This document shows, one piece after another, positions 11,720 to 19,715 of a stretch of DNA of 48,949 nucleotides. A model generated the notes under the pieces. It was not told the origin of the DNA. It was given only the letters and a program-made list of their open reading frames with translations, and did no database searches. The position numbers and the translations under genes are program-made. Source of the stretch: Hyphomicrobiales bacterium (lineage in GTDB: Bacteria > Pseudomonadota > Alphaproteobacteria > Rhizobiales > JAJFHB01); NCBI GenBank assembly GCA_021775755.1, contig JAJFHE010000013.1:1-48949 (forward strand). The letters are read 5' to 3'. How positions within the stretch are numbered: position 1 is the stretch's first letter; every line of letters starts with the position of its first letter.

Positions 11720-11926
11720 ATCGGGTCCGGTGTCGCGAGACGGCCCGCACGGTGTATGTCAAACCGTCCTTGTGAACAAGGGCACACGCTGCGAACCCGT
11801 CAGGTTCGCGTTACCGACGGCATTGCACCGTGGATGGCCGGGAGCGATCACTTGCACTGGCGCGCGCAAGGAGTATTGTGCGCGGGATTTCTGACCTACC
11901 GCTTCAAACCTGTGAGGGCACGCCTC

Positions 11927-12535
11927 GTGAGCATGACCGCCGCATCGCCGCAATCTCATGCGGAAGAGTTTCTTGGGCAAGCTGCCGATATCTGCGGCAA
12001 AATCGACCGCGACGCGGTGGAAGCGATTGCCATCGGATTGGCGGCAACGCGCGAAAACTGCGGGCGGCTGTTCGTGCTCGGCGTCGGTGGCAGTGCGGCC
12101 AATGCCGGCCACGCGGTAAACGACTTCCGCAAGCTCTGCGATATCGAAACCTATGCGCCGACCGACAATGTTTCGGAGCTCACAGCCCGTACCAACGACG
12201 AGGGTTGGGAAACGGTGTTTGCCGCCTGGTTGCGCACCAGCCGTGTGAGCGGGAAAGACGCTATTCTCGTGTTCTCCGTCGGTGGTGGCAATGCCGAGCA
12301 TAATGTGTCGATGAACCTGGTATCGGCGCTGAAGGAAGCCAAACAGCACGGCGCGAGCGTTTACGGGATCGTTGGGCGCGATGGTGGCTATACGGCTCAG
12401 GTGGCGGACGCCATCGTGATTGTGCCGACCGTAGACGAGCGCCATATCACGCCCCATGCGGAGGCTTTTCAGGCCGTCGTGTGGCATTGTCTGGTGTCGC
12501 ATCCCGCGCTCCAGAAACAGGCGACCAAGTGGTAG
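11927..12535 (+). CDS. SIS-domain phosphosugar isomerase (GmhA-like)
   Basis: About 202 aa. First gene of the 17-gene sugar operon. A single SIS domain with VLGVGGSAANAGHAVND (phosphosugar loop), NDEGWETVF, a second Ser-rich/Gly-rich loop FSVGGGNAEHN and a C-terminal HAEAFQAVVWH helix. The closest known function is GmhA, sedoheptulose-7-phosphate to D-glycero-D-manno-heptose-7-phosphate isomerase; the octulose isomerase LmbN belongs to the same type. GTG at 11927 has GAGGG eight bases upstream and is preferred; ATG at 11933 would sit 14 bases from it. It overlaps the HAD phosphatase gene by 7 nt, which suggests translational coupling. Isomerase type likely, exact substrate unknown. Confidence 0.82.
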   Translation: MSMTAASPQSHAEEFLGQAADICGKIDRDAVEAIAIGLAATRENCGRLFVLGVGGSAANAGHAVNDFRKLCDIETYAPTDNVSELTARTNDEGWETVFAAWLRTSRVSGKDAILVFSVGGGNAEHNVSMNLVSALKEAKQHGASVYGIVGRDGGYTAQVADAIVIVPTVDERHITPHAEAFQAVVWHCLVSHPALQKQATKW

Positions 12536-13089
12536 GTAGGACGGCAGTCATTCTTGACCGTGACGGCGTGCTGGTCGTGCCGGAATTCCGGGAGGGACGC
12601 TCCTTTGCGCCCCGCCGGCTCGACGAATTGAGTTTCTACCCCGATGCCAGCTCCGGAGTGCACGCGCTCAAAGCCGCCGGATTGGTGGTCGTAGTGGCGA
12701 CGAACCAGCCGGATGTCGGCGCCGGCAGGGTTGAGCGTACCGTTATCGACGCCATGCATGAGCGGCTCAGGGACGAGATGCCGGTCGACGATGTCGAGGT
12801 CTGCTGCGATACGCGCGAGACGGCAACGGAGCGCCGCAAGCCTGGGGCGGGGATGTTCAAGTCGGCTGCGCGCAATTGGAACATTGACCTTGAGGTCAGT
12901 TATGTCGTAGGCGATCGCGCGAGCGACATTGAGGCTGGAAACCGGGTCGGATGCGCAGGCGTCTTTATTGATCGCGGGTATACGGCCGAGACAAAACCGG
13001 TGTCCCAGGCGGCCACGGTGCAGGAGTTTTCTGAAGCCGTGGCGTGGATTTTGGAAGAAGAGGCGAGGCGGCAGGCACTCGCCCGTTAA
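12529..13089 (+). CDS. HAD-IIIA phosphatase, GmhB/HisB-N-like
   Basis: 186 aa from a GTG at 12529 overlapping the stop of the SIS gene. The HAD motifs are complete: nucleophile Asp10 and acid/base Asp12 in LDRDGV, Thr in VATNQPDVGAG, Lys in RRKPGAGM, and the metal-binding acidic pair in VGDRASDIEAG. GmhB removes the 7-phosphate from heptose-1,7-bisphosphate between the kinase and nucleotidyltransferase steps, and this gene likely does the equivalent here. The loop before RKPG, which in GmhB holds a Cys/His zinc site, is shortened and keeps only a Cys-Cys pair, so the zinc site looks absent. The octose pathway has a comparable phosphatase (LmbK). Confidence 0.83.
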   Translation: MVGRTAVILDRDGVLVVPEFREGRSFAPRRLDELSFYPDASSGVHALKAAGLVVVVATNQPDVGAGRVERTVIDAMHERLRDEMPVDDVEVCCDTRETATERRKPGAGMFKSAARNWNIDLEVSYVVGDRASDIEAGNRVGCAGVFIDRGYTAETKPVSQAATVQEFSEAVAWILEEEARRQALAR

Positions 13090-13131
13090 GCGGCAACCGC
13101 CGCGCGAGCATAACAACATTGGGGATGGCGC

Positions 13132-13848
13132 ATGGTGAGCGCGGACAGTCTGGGCATCAAGATATTTGCGGATGGTGCTGATCTCGATGGAATTCTCGAG
13201 ATGCATGCGAACCCGGTGATCCAGGGGTTTACCACCAACCCGACGCTGATGCGCCAGGCGGGTGTCGACGACTACGAAAAATTCGCCCGCGAAGTTCTCG
13301 CCGCCGTGCCAGACCGTCCGGTGTCGTTGGAAGTCTTCGCCGACGAATTCGATGAGATGGAGCGCCAGGCGCTCAAGATCGCCTCGTGGGGCGACAATGT
13401 GAACGTCAAGATCCCGATCACGAATACCCGAGGCGAATCGGCGGCGGATCTGATTGCCAAACTGTCGGCGGAAGGCGTGGTCCTGAACGTAACCGCGATG
13501 ATGACCCTCGATCAGGTACGCACCGTAGCCAATGCCCTGTCGCCGGATACCGGCGCCATCGTGTCGGTGTTTGCCGGCCGCATCGCCGATACAGGCGTCG
13601 ACCCGATGCCGCATATGGCCGAAGCGCTGAAAATCCTCGAAAACCGCCCGAAGGCGGAACTACTCTGGGCTTCGCCGCGCGAGTTTCTCAATATATTTCA
13701 GGCCGATGCGGTGGGGTGTCATATCATCACCGTAACCAACAATCTGTTGGCAAAACTCAGTCAGGTCGGTAAGGATCTTGACGAATTTTCGTTGGAGACG
13801 GTGCAGATGTTCTTCCGCGACGCATCGAGCGCGGGATATAAGCTCTAG
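13132..13848 (+). CDS. Transaldolase / fructose-6-phosphate-aldolase-like enzyme
   Basis: 238 aa, the size of the short transaldolase (FSA/TalC) subfamily. KIFADGADL, GFTTNPTLM, the Schiff-base Lys93 in NVKIPIT, NVTAMMTLDQV, FAGRIADTG and the C-terminal EFLNIFQADAVGC strand cover the family pattern. It transfers a dihydroxyacetone unit between sugar phosphates. A transaldolase inside a sugar-nucleotide operon, directly after a GmhA- and a GmhB-like gene, points to assembly of a ketoheptose or ketooctose phosphate as pathway entry, as LmbR does in lincosamide octose synthesis. A housekeeping pentose-phosphate role is possible but does not explain its location. Confidence 0.87.
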   Translation: MVSADSLGIKIFADGADLDGILEMHANPVIQGFTTNPTLMRQAGVDDYEKFAREVLAAVPDRPVSLEVFADEFDEMERQALKIASWGDNVNVKIPITNTRGESAADLIAKLSAEGVVLNVTAMMTLDQVRTVANALSPDTGAIVSVFAGRIADTGVDPMPHMAEALKILENRPKAELLWASPREFLNIFQADAVGCHIITVTNNLLAKLSQVGKDLDEFSLETVQMFFRDASSAGYKL

Positions 13849-13849
13849 A

Positions 13850-13864
13850 CGCCGTCTAACGGCG
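13850..13864 (+). terminator. Short GC hairpin followed by GTTTT inside the operon
   Basis: CGCCGT and ACGGCG pair perfectly around a 3-nt loop right after the transaldolase stop codon, and GTTTT follows. This resembles a weak intrinsic terminator or attenuator between the transaldolase and the first epimerase gene, with the next start codon 17 nt later. The T-tract is short, so read-through is expected. Confidence 0.3.
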
Positions 13865-13880
13865 GTTTTGACAAGGATGG

Positions 13881-14891
13881 ATGTTTGAGATGAAGCACAT
13901 TTGCGTATTGGGTGGTGCAGGTTATGTCGGATCGCTGCTGTGTCCGCAGCTTCTTGCCGACGGCCACAAGGTAACGGCGTTCGACATCTGCTATTTCGGC
14001 GATGCGTTCCTGCCCAGCGACAATCCGAATTTCAAGCTCATCAAAGGCGACATCCGCGACGTCGATGCCCTGAAGCGCTCGCTTGAAGGTGTCGACATGG
14101 TGATCAACCTGGCATGTATCTCCAATGACGCAAGCTTTGTGCTCGACGAGAACCTCAGCACCTCGATTAATCTCGATGCCTTCGAACCGATGGTCGTCGC
14201 CGCCAAACAGGCCGGCGTCAAGCGCTTCATCTACGCCTCGTCCAGCTCGGTCTACGGCGTCTCCGAAGAGCCTGACGTGACCGAAGATCATCCGCTCCTG
14301 CCGCTTACGCTCTACAACAAGTATAAAGGCATGTGCGAGCCGGTCCTGTTGAGCCATCAGTCGGCCGATTTCGTCTGCGGTATCATCCGCCCGGCCACAT
14401 TGTGCGGACATGCGCCGCGCCAGCGTCTCGATCTTTCCGTCAACATCCTCACCAATCATGCGGTGACGAACGGCAAGATCACCGTCTTCGGCGGTACGCA
14501 GCTTCGCCCCAATCTGCATGTCCAGGATATGTGCGATCTCTACCGCACACTGGTCGATGCGGCGCCTGAAAGGTTCTCCGGCGAAATTTTTAACTGCGGT
14601 TTCCAGAACATGTCGATCATGGACATCGCACTTGTCGTGAAGCGTATCGTCGAAGAGGAAATGCCGCAAAAGGGCGACATCGATATCGTCACCACGCCGA
14701 CCGACGATATCCGCTCCTATCACATCAATTCCGACAAGATCCAGAAGGTGCTCGGGTTCAAGCCGAAGCATTCGGTCGAAGACGCGGTGCGCGATCTTTG
14801 CCAGGCGTTCAACAAGGGTCTGCTGCCCGACAGCATGACCAACGACTGGTATTACAACGTCAAGACGCTGCAGAACCTGAACGCAGCATAG
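13881..14891 (+). CDS. NAD-dependent nucleotide-sugar epimerase/dehydratase (extended SDR) 1
   Basis: 336 aa. The Rossmann motif GGAGYVGS begins near residue 10. The catalytic Ser lies in YASSSSVYG and the catalytic pair is in YNKYK (Tyr-x3-Lys). FGGTQLRPNLHVQDM is the substrate-side loop common in NDP-sugar epimerases. It acts in the cytoplasm on a nucleotide-activated sugar, as a 4-epimerase, 3,5-epimerase-like or 4,6-dehydratase; which one cannot be told. ATG at 13881 has AAGGATGG just upstream; an in-frame ATG at 13890 is also plausible. It is the first of four extended SDRs in the operon, all of which seem intact except for the third. Confidence 0.87.
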   Translation: MFEMKHICVLGGAGYVGSLLCPQLLADGHKVTAFDICYFGDAFLPSDNPNFKLIKGDIRDVDALKRSLEGVDMVINLACISNDASFVLDENLSTSINLDAFEPMVVAAKQAGVKRFIYASSSSVYGVSEEPDVTEDHPLLPLTLYNKYKGMCEPVLLSHQSADFVCGIIRPATLCGHAPRQRLDLSVNILTNHAVTNGKITVFGGTQLRPNLHVQDMCDLYRTLVDAAPERFSGEIFNCGFQNMSIMDIALVVKRIVEEEMPQKGDIDIVTTPTDDIRSYHINSDKIQKVLGFKPKHSVEDAVRDLCQAFNKGLLPDSMTNDWYYNVKTLQNLNAA

Positions 14892-14931
14892 CGGTGCGCG
14901 CGCCGGTATCCTGACGTTGCAATGAGGCGTC

Positions 14932-15939
14932 ATGTCGAAACGCAAGACTGTACTTATTACCGGCGGTGCCGGGTTCATCGGCAGCCACACGGTCGATGTT
15001 GCGCTTGAGCGCGGCCATGCCGTGCGCGTCGTCGACAATCTGTCGGGGGGGCGTGAAAGCAATCTTGCGCATCATGGCAACAACGCGGACCTTGCGTGCG
15101 AGTGGAAGGATATCCGCGATCTCGCGCCGGACGATCCGGTATTCTCCGGCATCGACGCGGTGATCCATTTCGCCGGTATTGGCGATATCGTACCCTCTAT
15201 CGAGCAACCGACGGACTATATGTCCGTCAATGTGCAGGGCACCGTGCACGTTCTGGAAGGTGCGCGCGAGGCGGGCGCTGGCAAGTTCGTCTACGCGGCA
15301 TCATCCTCGTGCTACGGCCTGGCCGACGTGCCGACGCGCGAAGACCACGTGATCCAGCCGCAATATCCTTATGCCCTGTCGAAGTATCAGGGCGAGCAGG
15401 CGGCACTTCACTGGCACAAAGTGTATGGCCTGCCGGTCAACGTCATCCGCATCTTCAATGCCTATGGGACCCGGGTGCGCACGACCGGTGCCTATGGCGC
15501 GGTGTTCGGCGTGTTTTTCCGGCAGAAACTTGCCGGCAAACCCTACACGGTTGTGGGGGACGGCACGCAGGGCCGCGACTTTGTTTACGCCTCCGATGTG
15601 GCGCGCGCGTTCATGGCGGCGGCGGAGACCGATCTCACCGGTGAAGTCTGGAATCTCGGCGGTGGCAATCCGCAGAGCGTCAACCGGCTGGTGGAACTTC
15701 TAGGTGGCGAGGTGGTCTATGTGCCAAAGCGTCCGGGCGAGCCGGACTGCACCTGGGCCGATATCACCAAGATCAAGAGTGAGCTTGGCTGGGAGCCGAT
15801 GGTGCCGTTCGAAGAAGGGGTGGCGCTGATGCTCGCGGAGATCGACGCCTGGAAGGATGCGCCCTTGTGGGATCCGGCATCGATCGCGGAAGCCACCAAG
15901 ACCTGGTTTCGCTACATGGACAAGGAAAGCACAAGTTGA
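14932..15939 (+). CDS. NAD-dependent nucleotide-sugar epimerase (GalE/WbpP-like extended SDR) 2
   Basis: 335 aa. GGAGFIGSHTVDVAL nucleotide-binding motif at residues 11-25, VHVLEGAREAG helix, catalytic Ser in AASSSCYG and YALSK (Tyr-x3-Lys) active site, then FNAYGTRVR and VYASDVARAF. It most resembles UDP-glucose/UDP-GlcNAc 4-epimerases, so a 4-epimerisation of the activated sugar or of a shared precursor is likely. It overlaps the next gene by 4 nt (TTGA), so the stop codon of this gene lies inside the start of the nucleotidyltransferase-kinase gene. The ATG at 14932 is the natural N-terminus. Confidence 0.88.
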   Translation: MSKRKTVLITGGAGFIGSHTVDVALERGHAVRVVDNLSGGRESNLAHHGNNADLACEWKDIRDLAPDDPVFSGIDAVIHFAGIGDIVPSIEQPTDYMSVNVQGTVHVLEGAREAGAGKFVYAASSSCYGLADVPTREDHVIQPQYPYALSKYQGEQAALHWHKVYGLPVNVIRIFNAYGTRVRTTGAYGAVFGVFFRQKLAGKPYTVVGDGTQGRDFVYASDVARAFMAAAETDLTGEVWNLGGGNPQSVNRLVELLGGEVVYVPKRPGEPDCTWADITKIKSELGWEPMVPFEEGVALMLAEIDAWKDAPLWDPASIAEATKTWFRYMDKESTS

Positions 15940-17483
15940 ACGCGTCGCTTACAGCCAGGTTCGGGCACAAAATAAAGACCCGCGAGGAGCTCGCCGAACT
16001 CGTGGGTCCGCGCCCGCGCGAGCAGAAGGTGATCATGTGTCACGGCGTCTTCGACGTCGTGCACCCGGGCCATATGCGCCATCTGATCTATGCGAAAGGC
16101 AAGGCCGACATTCTGGTCGCGAGCCTGACCGCCGACCGGCACATCGAGAAGGGCCTCTACCGGCCCCATATCCCCCAGGAAATCCGTGCTGCCAATCTCG
16201 CCGCCTTCGAGGTGGTTGATTACGTGCTCATCGACAAGAACCCGAAGCCTCTGGAGAACATCGCGTTCCTGGAGCCCGACTGTTTCGCCAAGGGTTTCGA
16301 ATATGTCGCCGAACAGAATCCGAAGACAGCGGAAGAGCAGGACGTCGTAGAGGCGTATGGCGGCGAGATCATCTTCACGCCGGGCGACATCGTCTACTCA
16401 TCCTCCAACCTCATCGAGATGGCGCCGCCGGAGCTCAAGATCCAGAAGCTCCTGAGTGTCATGGAGCGTGAGGATCTGACCTTCGACAGCCTGCGCGAAA
16501 CGGTCGGCGCCATGGCGGGCAAGACGGTGCATGTGGTGGGCGACACGATTGTCGACAGCCTAACGCAATGCGCGATGATCGGCGGCCAGACCAAGACGCC
16601 GACCATGAGCGTGCTCTATCAGGACAAGATCGACTATATCGGCGGGGCCGGCGTTGTCGCCAAGCACCTGCGTGCGGCAGGTGCGGACGTGGTGTTCTCA
16701 ACGGTGCTCGGCGAGGACGACCTGAAGGATTTCGTTCTTGAGGGGTTGCGCGATGACGGTGTCGAGGTGCGCCCGATCATCGACGAACATCGCCCGACGA
16801 CCAACAAGAACGCGATTGTCGTTGGCGGTTACCGGCTTTTGAAGATCGACACGCTCGACAACTCAACGATCACCGACACGGTGCGCGACGGCCTTGGTGA
16901 GGCGATTGCCGGCGTGAAGGCCGACGCGGTTGTGTTCAGCGACTTCCGGCACGGCATCTTCAACCGCCGCACCATCCCCGCTCTGGTCGAGGCCATTCCC
17001 GAGGGCGCCTTCCGCGTCGCCGACAGTCAGGTTGCGAGCCGCTGGGGAAATATTACCGAATTCAGGGGCTTCGACTTAATCACGCCGAACGAACGCGAAG
17101 CTCGTTTCGCGCTTGCCGACCAGGATTCCGGCATCCGGCCGCTGGCATCGCGGCTGTACGACGCGGCCGACTGCAAGTCGCTGGTTCTCAAGCTCGGCGA
17201 ACGCGGCGTGCTGGCCTGCACGAGCAGCGACCATGAAGCGCTCGACAGTTTTTTCATCGTCGACAGCTTCGTCGACCGGGTGGTCGACGCGGTCGGCGCA
17301 GGCGATGCGCTGCTCGCCTATGCGACCCTGTCGTCACTGGTGAGCGCGTCTCCGGTGGCCGCGACAATACTTGGCTCGATTGCCGCGGCATGTGAATGTC
17401 AGCTTGATGGCAACATTCCCGTGGCGTCTTCCGACATTCTTGCAAAGATCGACGCGGTTGAAAGGCAGGCCAACTACTCGTGA
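15936..17483 (+). CDS. Bifunctional sugar nucleotidyltransferase-PfkB kinase, HldE domains in reversed order
   Basis: 515 aa from a TTG start at 15936 with AAGGAA seven bases upstream, overlapping the previous stop. Residues about 30-165 are a cytidylyltransferase-fold domain: CHGVFDVVHPGH with the HxGH motif at 43-46 and PGDIVYSSSNLI at its end. Residues about 185-510 are a PfkB/ribokinase domain: VVGDTIVDS, the IGGAG substrate loop, LITPNEREA and DAVGAGDALLAY with the catalytic Asp. HldE does the same two jobs (heptose-1-phosphate kinase and ADP-heptose synthesis) but has kinase first and transferase second. Here both domains look intact and their order is swapped. It probably phosphorylates C1 and activates the sugar made by the upstream enzymes. 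Confidence 0.87.
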   Translation: MNASLTARFGHKIKTREELAELVGPRPREQKVIMCHGVFDVVHPGHMRHLIYAKGKADILVASLTADRHIEKGLYRPHIPQEIRAANLAAFEVVDYVLIDKNPKPLENIAFLEPDCFAKGFEYVAEQNPKTAEEQDVVEAYGGEIIFTPGDIVYSSSNLIEMAPPELKIQKLLSVMEREDLTFDSLRETVGAMAGKTVHVVGDTIVDSLTQCAMIGGQTKTPTMSVLYQDKIDYIGGAGVVAKHLRAAGADVVFSTVLGEDDLKDFVLEGLRDDGVEVRPIIDEHRPTTNKNAIVVGGYRLLKIDTLDNSTITDTVRDGLGEAIAGVKADAVVFSDFRHGIFNRRTIPALVEAIPEGAFRVADSQVASRWGNITEFRGFDLITPNEREARFALADQDSGIRPLASRLYDAADCKSLVLKLGERGVLACTSSDHEALDSFFIVDSFVDRVVDAVGAGDALLAYATLSSLVSASPVAATILGSIAAACECQLDGNIPVASSDILAKIDAVERQANYS

Positions 17484-18421
17484 GCAGCTTTCGCGTCATC
17501 GTCGCCGGTCTCGGCGTTCAAGGCATAAAACGGCGCAAATTCGCCGGCGGCGATTTCGTGTCGACCGTCGATCCGCTGAACGAGGCCGCCGACTACCGGT
17601 CCATCGAAGAAGTGCCGCTCGATACTTACGATGCGGCGCTGTGCTGCGTTCCCGACCAGCCGAAAGTGGATCTGCTTTCCTATCTGATTTCGAACGGCAA
17701 GCATATTCTCGTCGAAAAGCCGCTATGGGCGGAGGACGATGCGCAGATTGCCCGGCTGCAGGCCGAGGCGCGCGCCAAGAACGTGGTCTGCTACACCGCC
17801 TATAATCACCGGTTCGAGCCGCACTATGTGCGCATGCGCGATCTGATTGCGTCGGGCGAACTCGGCCGCATCTACCGCTGCCGCATGTTTTACGGCAACG
17901 GTACGGCGCGGCTGGTGCGCGATTCCGCCTGGCGCGATCACGGCTCCGGCGTGCTGCACGATCTGGGGTCGCATCTTCTTGACACCGTGGCGTTCTGGTT
18001 CGGCCAGCCGGCGGCTGTGTTTGAGGTGATCTCTTCGAACTGCTTTGAGAATTCGGCGCCCGACCATGTCGTCATCGGATCGGAGAGCGGCGAGGTTCGC
18101 ATTGAGCTTGAGATGACGCTGCTGTCCTGGCGCAATCATTTCGTTTGCGACGTGTTCGCTGAAAACGGCTCGGCGCATATTTCGTCGCTCTGCAAATGGG
18201 GGCCGACGAACTTTACGAAGCGCACGCGCGTTCTGCCGAGCGGTCGACCGCCGGAAGAAACGGTGGAACTGGTTCAGGACGATCCCACTTGGGCGCTTGA
18301 ATACGCACATTTCAAATCGCTCTGCGCGAGCGGTGCCGAAACCGATTTGTCCGGCGACTTTTGGCTCAATCAGGAACTGCGGCGTCTTGGCGAGGATGCG
18401 GTGGCGAGGGCCGGCAAATGA
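17480..18421 (+). CDS. Gfo/Idh/MocA-family NAD(P)-dependent oxidoreductase
   Basis: 313 aa, GTG start overlapping the preceding stop by 4 nt. The N-terminal Rossmann domain begins VIVAGLGVQG and contains the family's HILVEKPLW motif (catalytic Lys), and the C-terminal alpha/beta domain has DLGSHLLD with the catalytic Asp and His. Such enzymes oxidise or reduce a sugar hydroxyl or keto group. It sits between the activating enzyme and a UDP-glucose-dehydrogenase homologue, so I infer redox tailoring of the nucleotide sugar, comparable to LmbZ in lincosamide synthesis. The nucleotide-binding region is a little short compared with typical 330-350 aa members. Confidence 0.87.
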   Translation: MSSFRVIVAGLGVQGIKRRKFAGGDFVSTVDPLNEAADYRSIEEVPLDTYDAALCCVPDQPKVDLLSYLISNGKHILVEKPLWAEDDAQIARLQAEARAKNVVCYTAYNHRFEPHYVRMRDLIASGELGRIYRCRMFYGNGTARLVRDSAWRDHGSGVLHDLGSHLLDTVAFWFGQPAAVFEVISSNCFENSAPDHVVIGSESGEVRIELEMTLLSWRNHFVCDVFAENGSAHISSLCKWGPTNFTKRTRVLPSGRPPEETVELVQDDPTWALEYAHFKSLCASGAETDLSGDFWLNQELRRLGEDAVARAGK

Positions 18422-19698
18422 CCACGAAAGTGGGGTTTGTCGGCATGACGCATCTCGGCCTCGTCTCCGCCACGGGAACCTGCTCGAAGGGTTTTGAAAC
18501 GCTGTGCGTCGACCGGGACGGCGATCTGGTCGCGAGGCTTCGCACCGCCGACCTGCCGGTGCTGGAGCCGGACCTTGACGCGCTTTTGCAAGCGAATGGC
18601 GGCAGCCAGACCTTCAGTTCGAACTTTGCCGATCTCGCCGCATGCGATGTTGTCTATATCGCGCCCGACGTCCCCACCGACGATGAAGGGCAGTCGGATC
18701 TGACCGGCATCACGGCGCTCATCTCAGACGTTCTGGAGTGCCTAAGCGATAACGCTGTCCTGGTGGTCCTCTGCCAGGTGCCGCCCGGTTACACACGCGG
18801 ACTGCCGTTGCAGGCGGACCGCCTGTTCTATCAGGTCGAAACACTGATATTCGGCCGCGCGGTCGAGCGCGCCACGGAGCCGGAACGTTTCATTGTCGGC
18901 TGTGCCGATCCCGGCGCTCCTCTGCCTGAGCACTACAGCAACCTGCTTGAGGCATTCGGCTGTCCGATCCTGCCCATGCGCTACGAGAGCGCCGAACTTG
19001 CAAAGATCTCAATCAACATGTGCCTGGTGGCGTCGGTGGGTGTCGCCAACACGATGGCGGAAATCTGCGAGAGAGTAGGCGCGGACTGGGCGGAGATCGT
19101 GCCGGCGCTGAAACTCGACCGGCGTATCGGACAATATTCTTACCTGAAGCCCGGACTTGGAATTGCCGGCGGCAATCTGGAGCGCGATCTGGCGACCGTC
19201 CGGCGGCTCGCGGGCGCCCACGGTACCGACGGTGGTATCGTGTCGGCATGGCTTGCCAACAGCCGCCACTGCCGCGACTGGGCGCTGCGCGTGTTTCAGG
19301 ATGCGGTGCTTGCGGCCAATGCCGATCCGCTCGTTGGTGTGTGGGGGCTCGCCTATAAGGAAAACACCCACTCGGTGAAGAACTCTCCCTCGCTTGCGAC
19401 GCTCGAGCGAATGCCTGGCATCCGGCTGCAATTGCACGACCCGGCGGTCGATGCGGGTTCTGTGGGCGCAAAGATGGCCATTGCCGCCGCAACACCGCTC
19501 GATGCCGCGCACGATGCGGATGCGTTGATGATCCTGACGCCGTGGCCGGAGTATGGTGACGTGAATGTCGCGGATCTCGCAGGTGCTATGCGCGGGCGCA
19601 TTGTCATCGACCCCTACCGGGTGATCGGGCCTCAGGCGGCGCGTTCGGCCGGGCTGGTTTGTTACACATTGGGCATGCCGCCACTGGATGCGGCTTGA
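18418..19698 (+). CDS. UDP-glucose/GDP-mannose dehydrogenase family protein lacking the catalytic Cys
   Basis: 426 aa from the ATG at 18418 (ATGA overlap with the preceding stop). The three family domains are present: N-terminal NAD domain (VGFVGMTHLGL), central helix ESAELAKISINM with the conserved Lys, and C-terminal WGLAYKENTHSVKNSP. In the active-site motif that normally reads GFGGxCxxKD the sequence is GIAGGNLERD, so the nucleophilic Cys is Asn253 and the following Lys is Arg256. Without the Cys the thioester path to a uronic acid should be closed, so I infer a simple two-electron oxidation of a secondary alcohol to a ketone, as proposed for LmbL-type enzymes, or a non-catalytic role. 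Confidence 0.85.
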   Translation: MTTKVGFVGMTHLGLVSATGTCSKGFETLCVDRDGDLVARLRTADLPVLEPDLDALLQANGGSQTFSSNFADLAACDVVYIAPDVPTDDEGQSDLTGITALISDVLECLSDNAVLVVLCQVPPGYTRGLPLQADRLFYQVETLIFGRAVERATEPERFIVGCADPGAPLPEHYSNLLEAFGCPILPMRYESAELAKISINMCLVASVGVANTMAEICERVGADWAEIVPALKLDRRIGQYSYLKPGLGIAGGNLERDLATVRRLAGAHGTDGGIVSAWLANSRHCRDWALRVFQDAVLAANADPLVGVWGLAYKENTHSVKNSPSLATLERMPGIRLQLHDPAVDAGSVGAKMAIAAATPLDAAHDADALMILTPWPEYGDVNVADLAGAMRGRIVIDPYRVIGPQAARSAGLVCYTLGMPPLDAA

Positions 19699-19715
19699 AA
19701 AGAACAGGGCTTTGA

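Noticed and set aside
11927-17483. Ordinary ADP-L-glycero-D-manno-heptose pathway for LPS core
   Set aside because: No hldD-type epimerase recognised, HldE domain order is reversed, the phosphatase has no zinc loop, and a transaldolase is present. I cannot exclude it fully.
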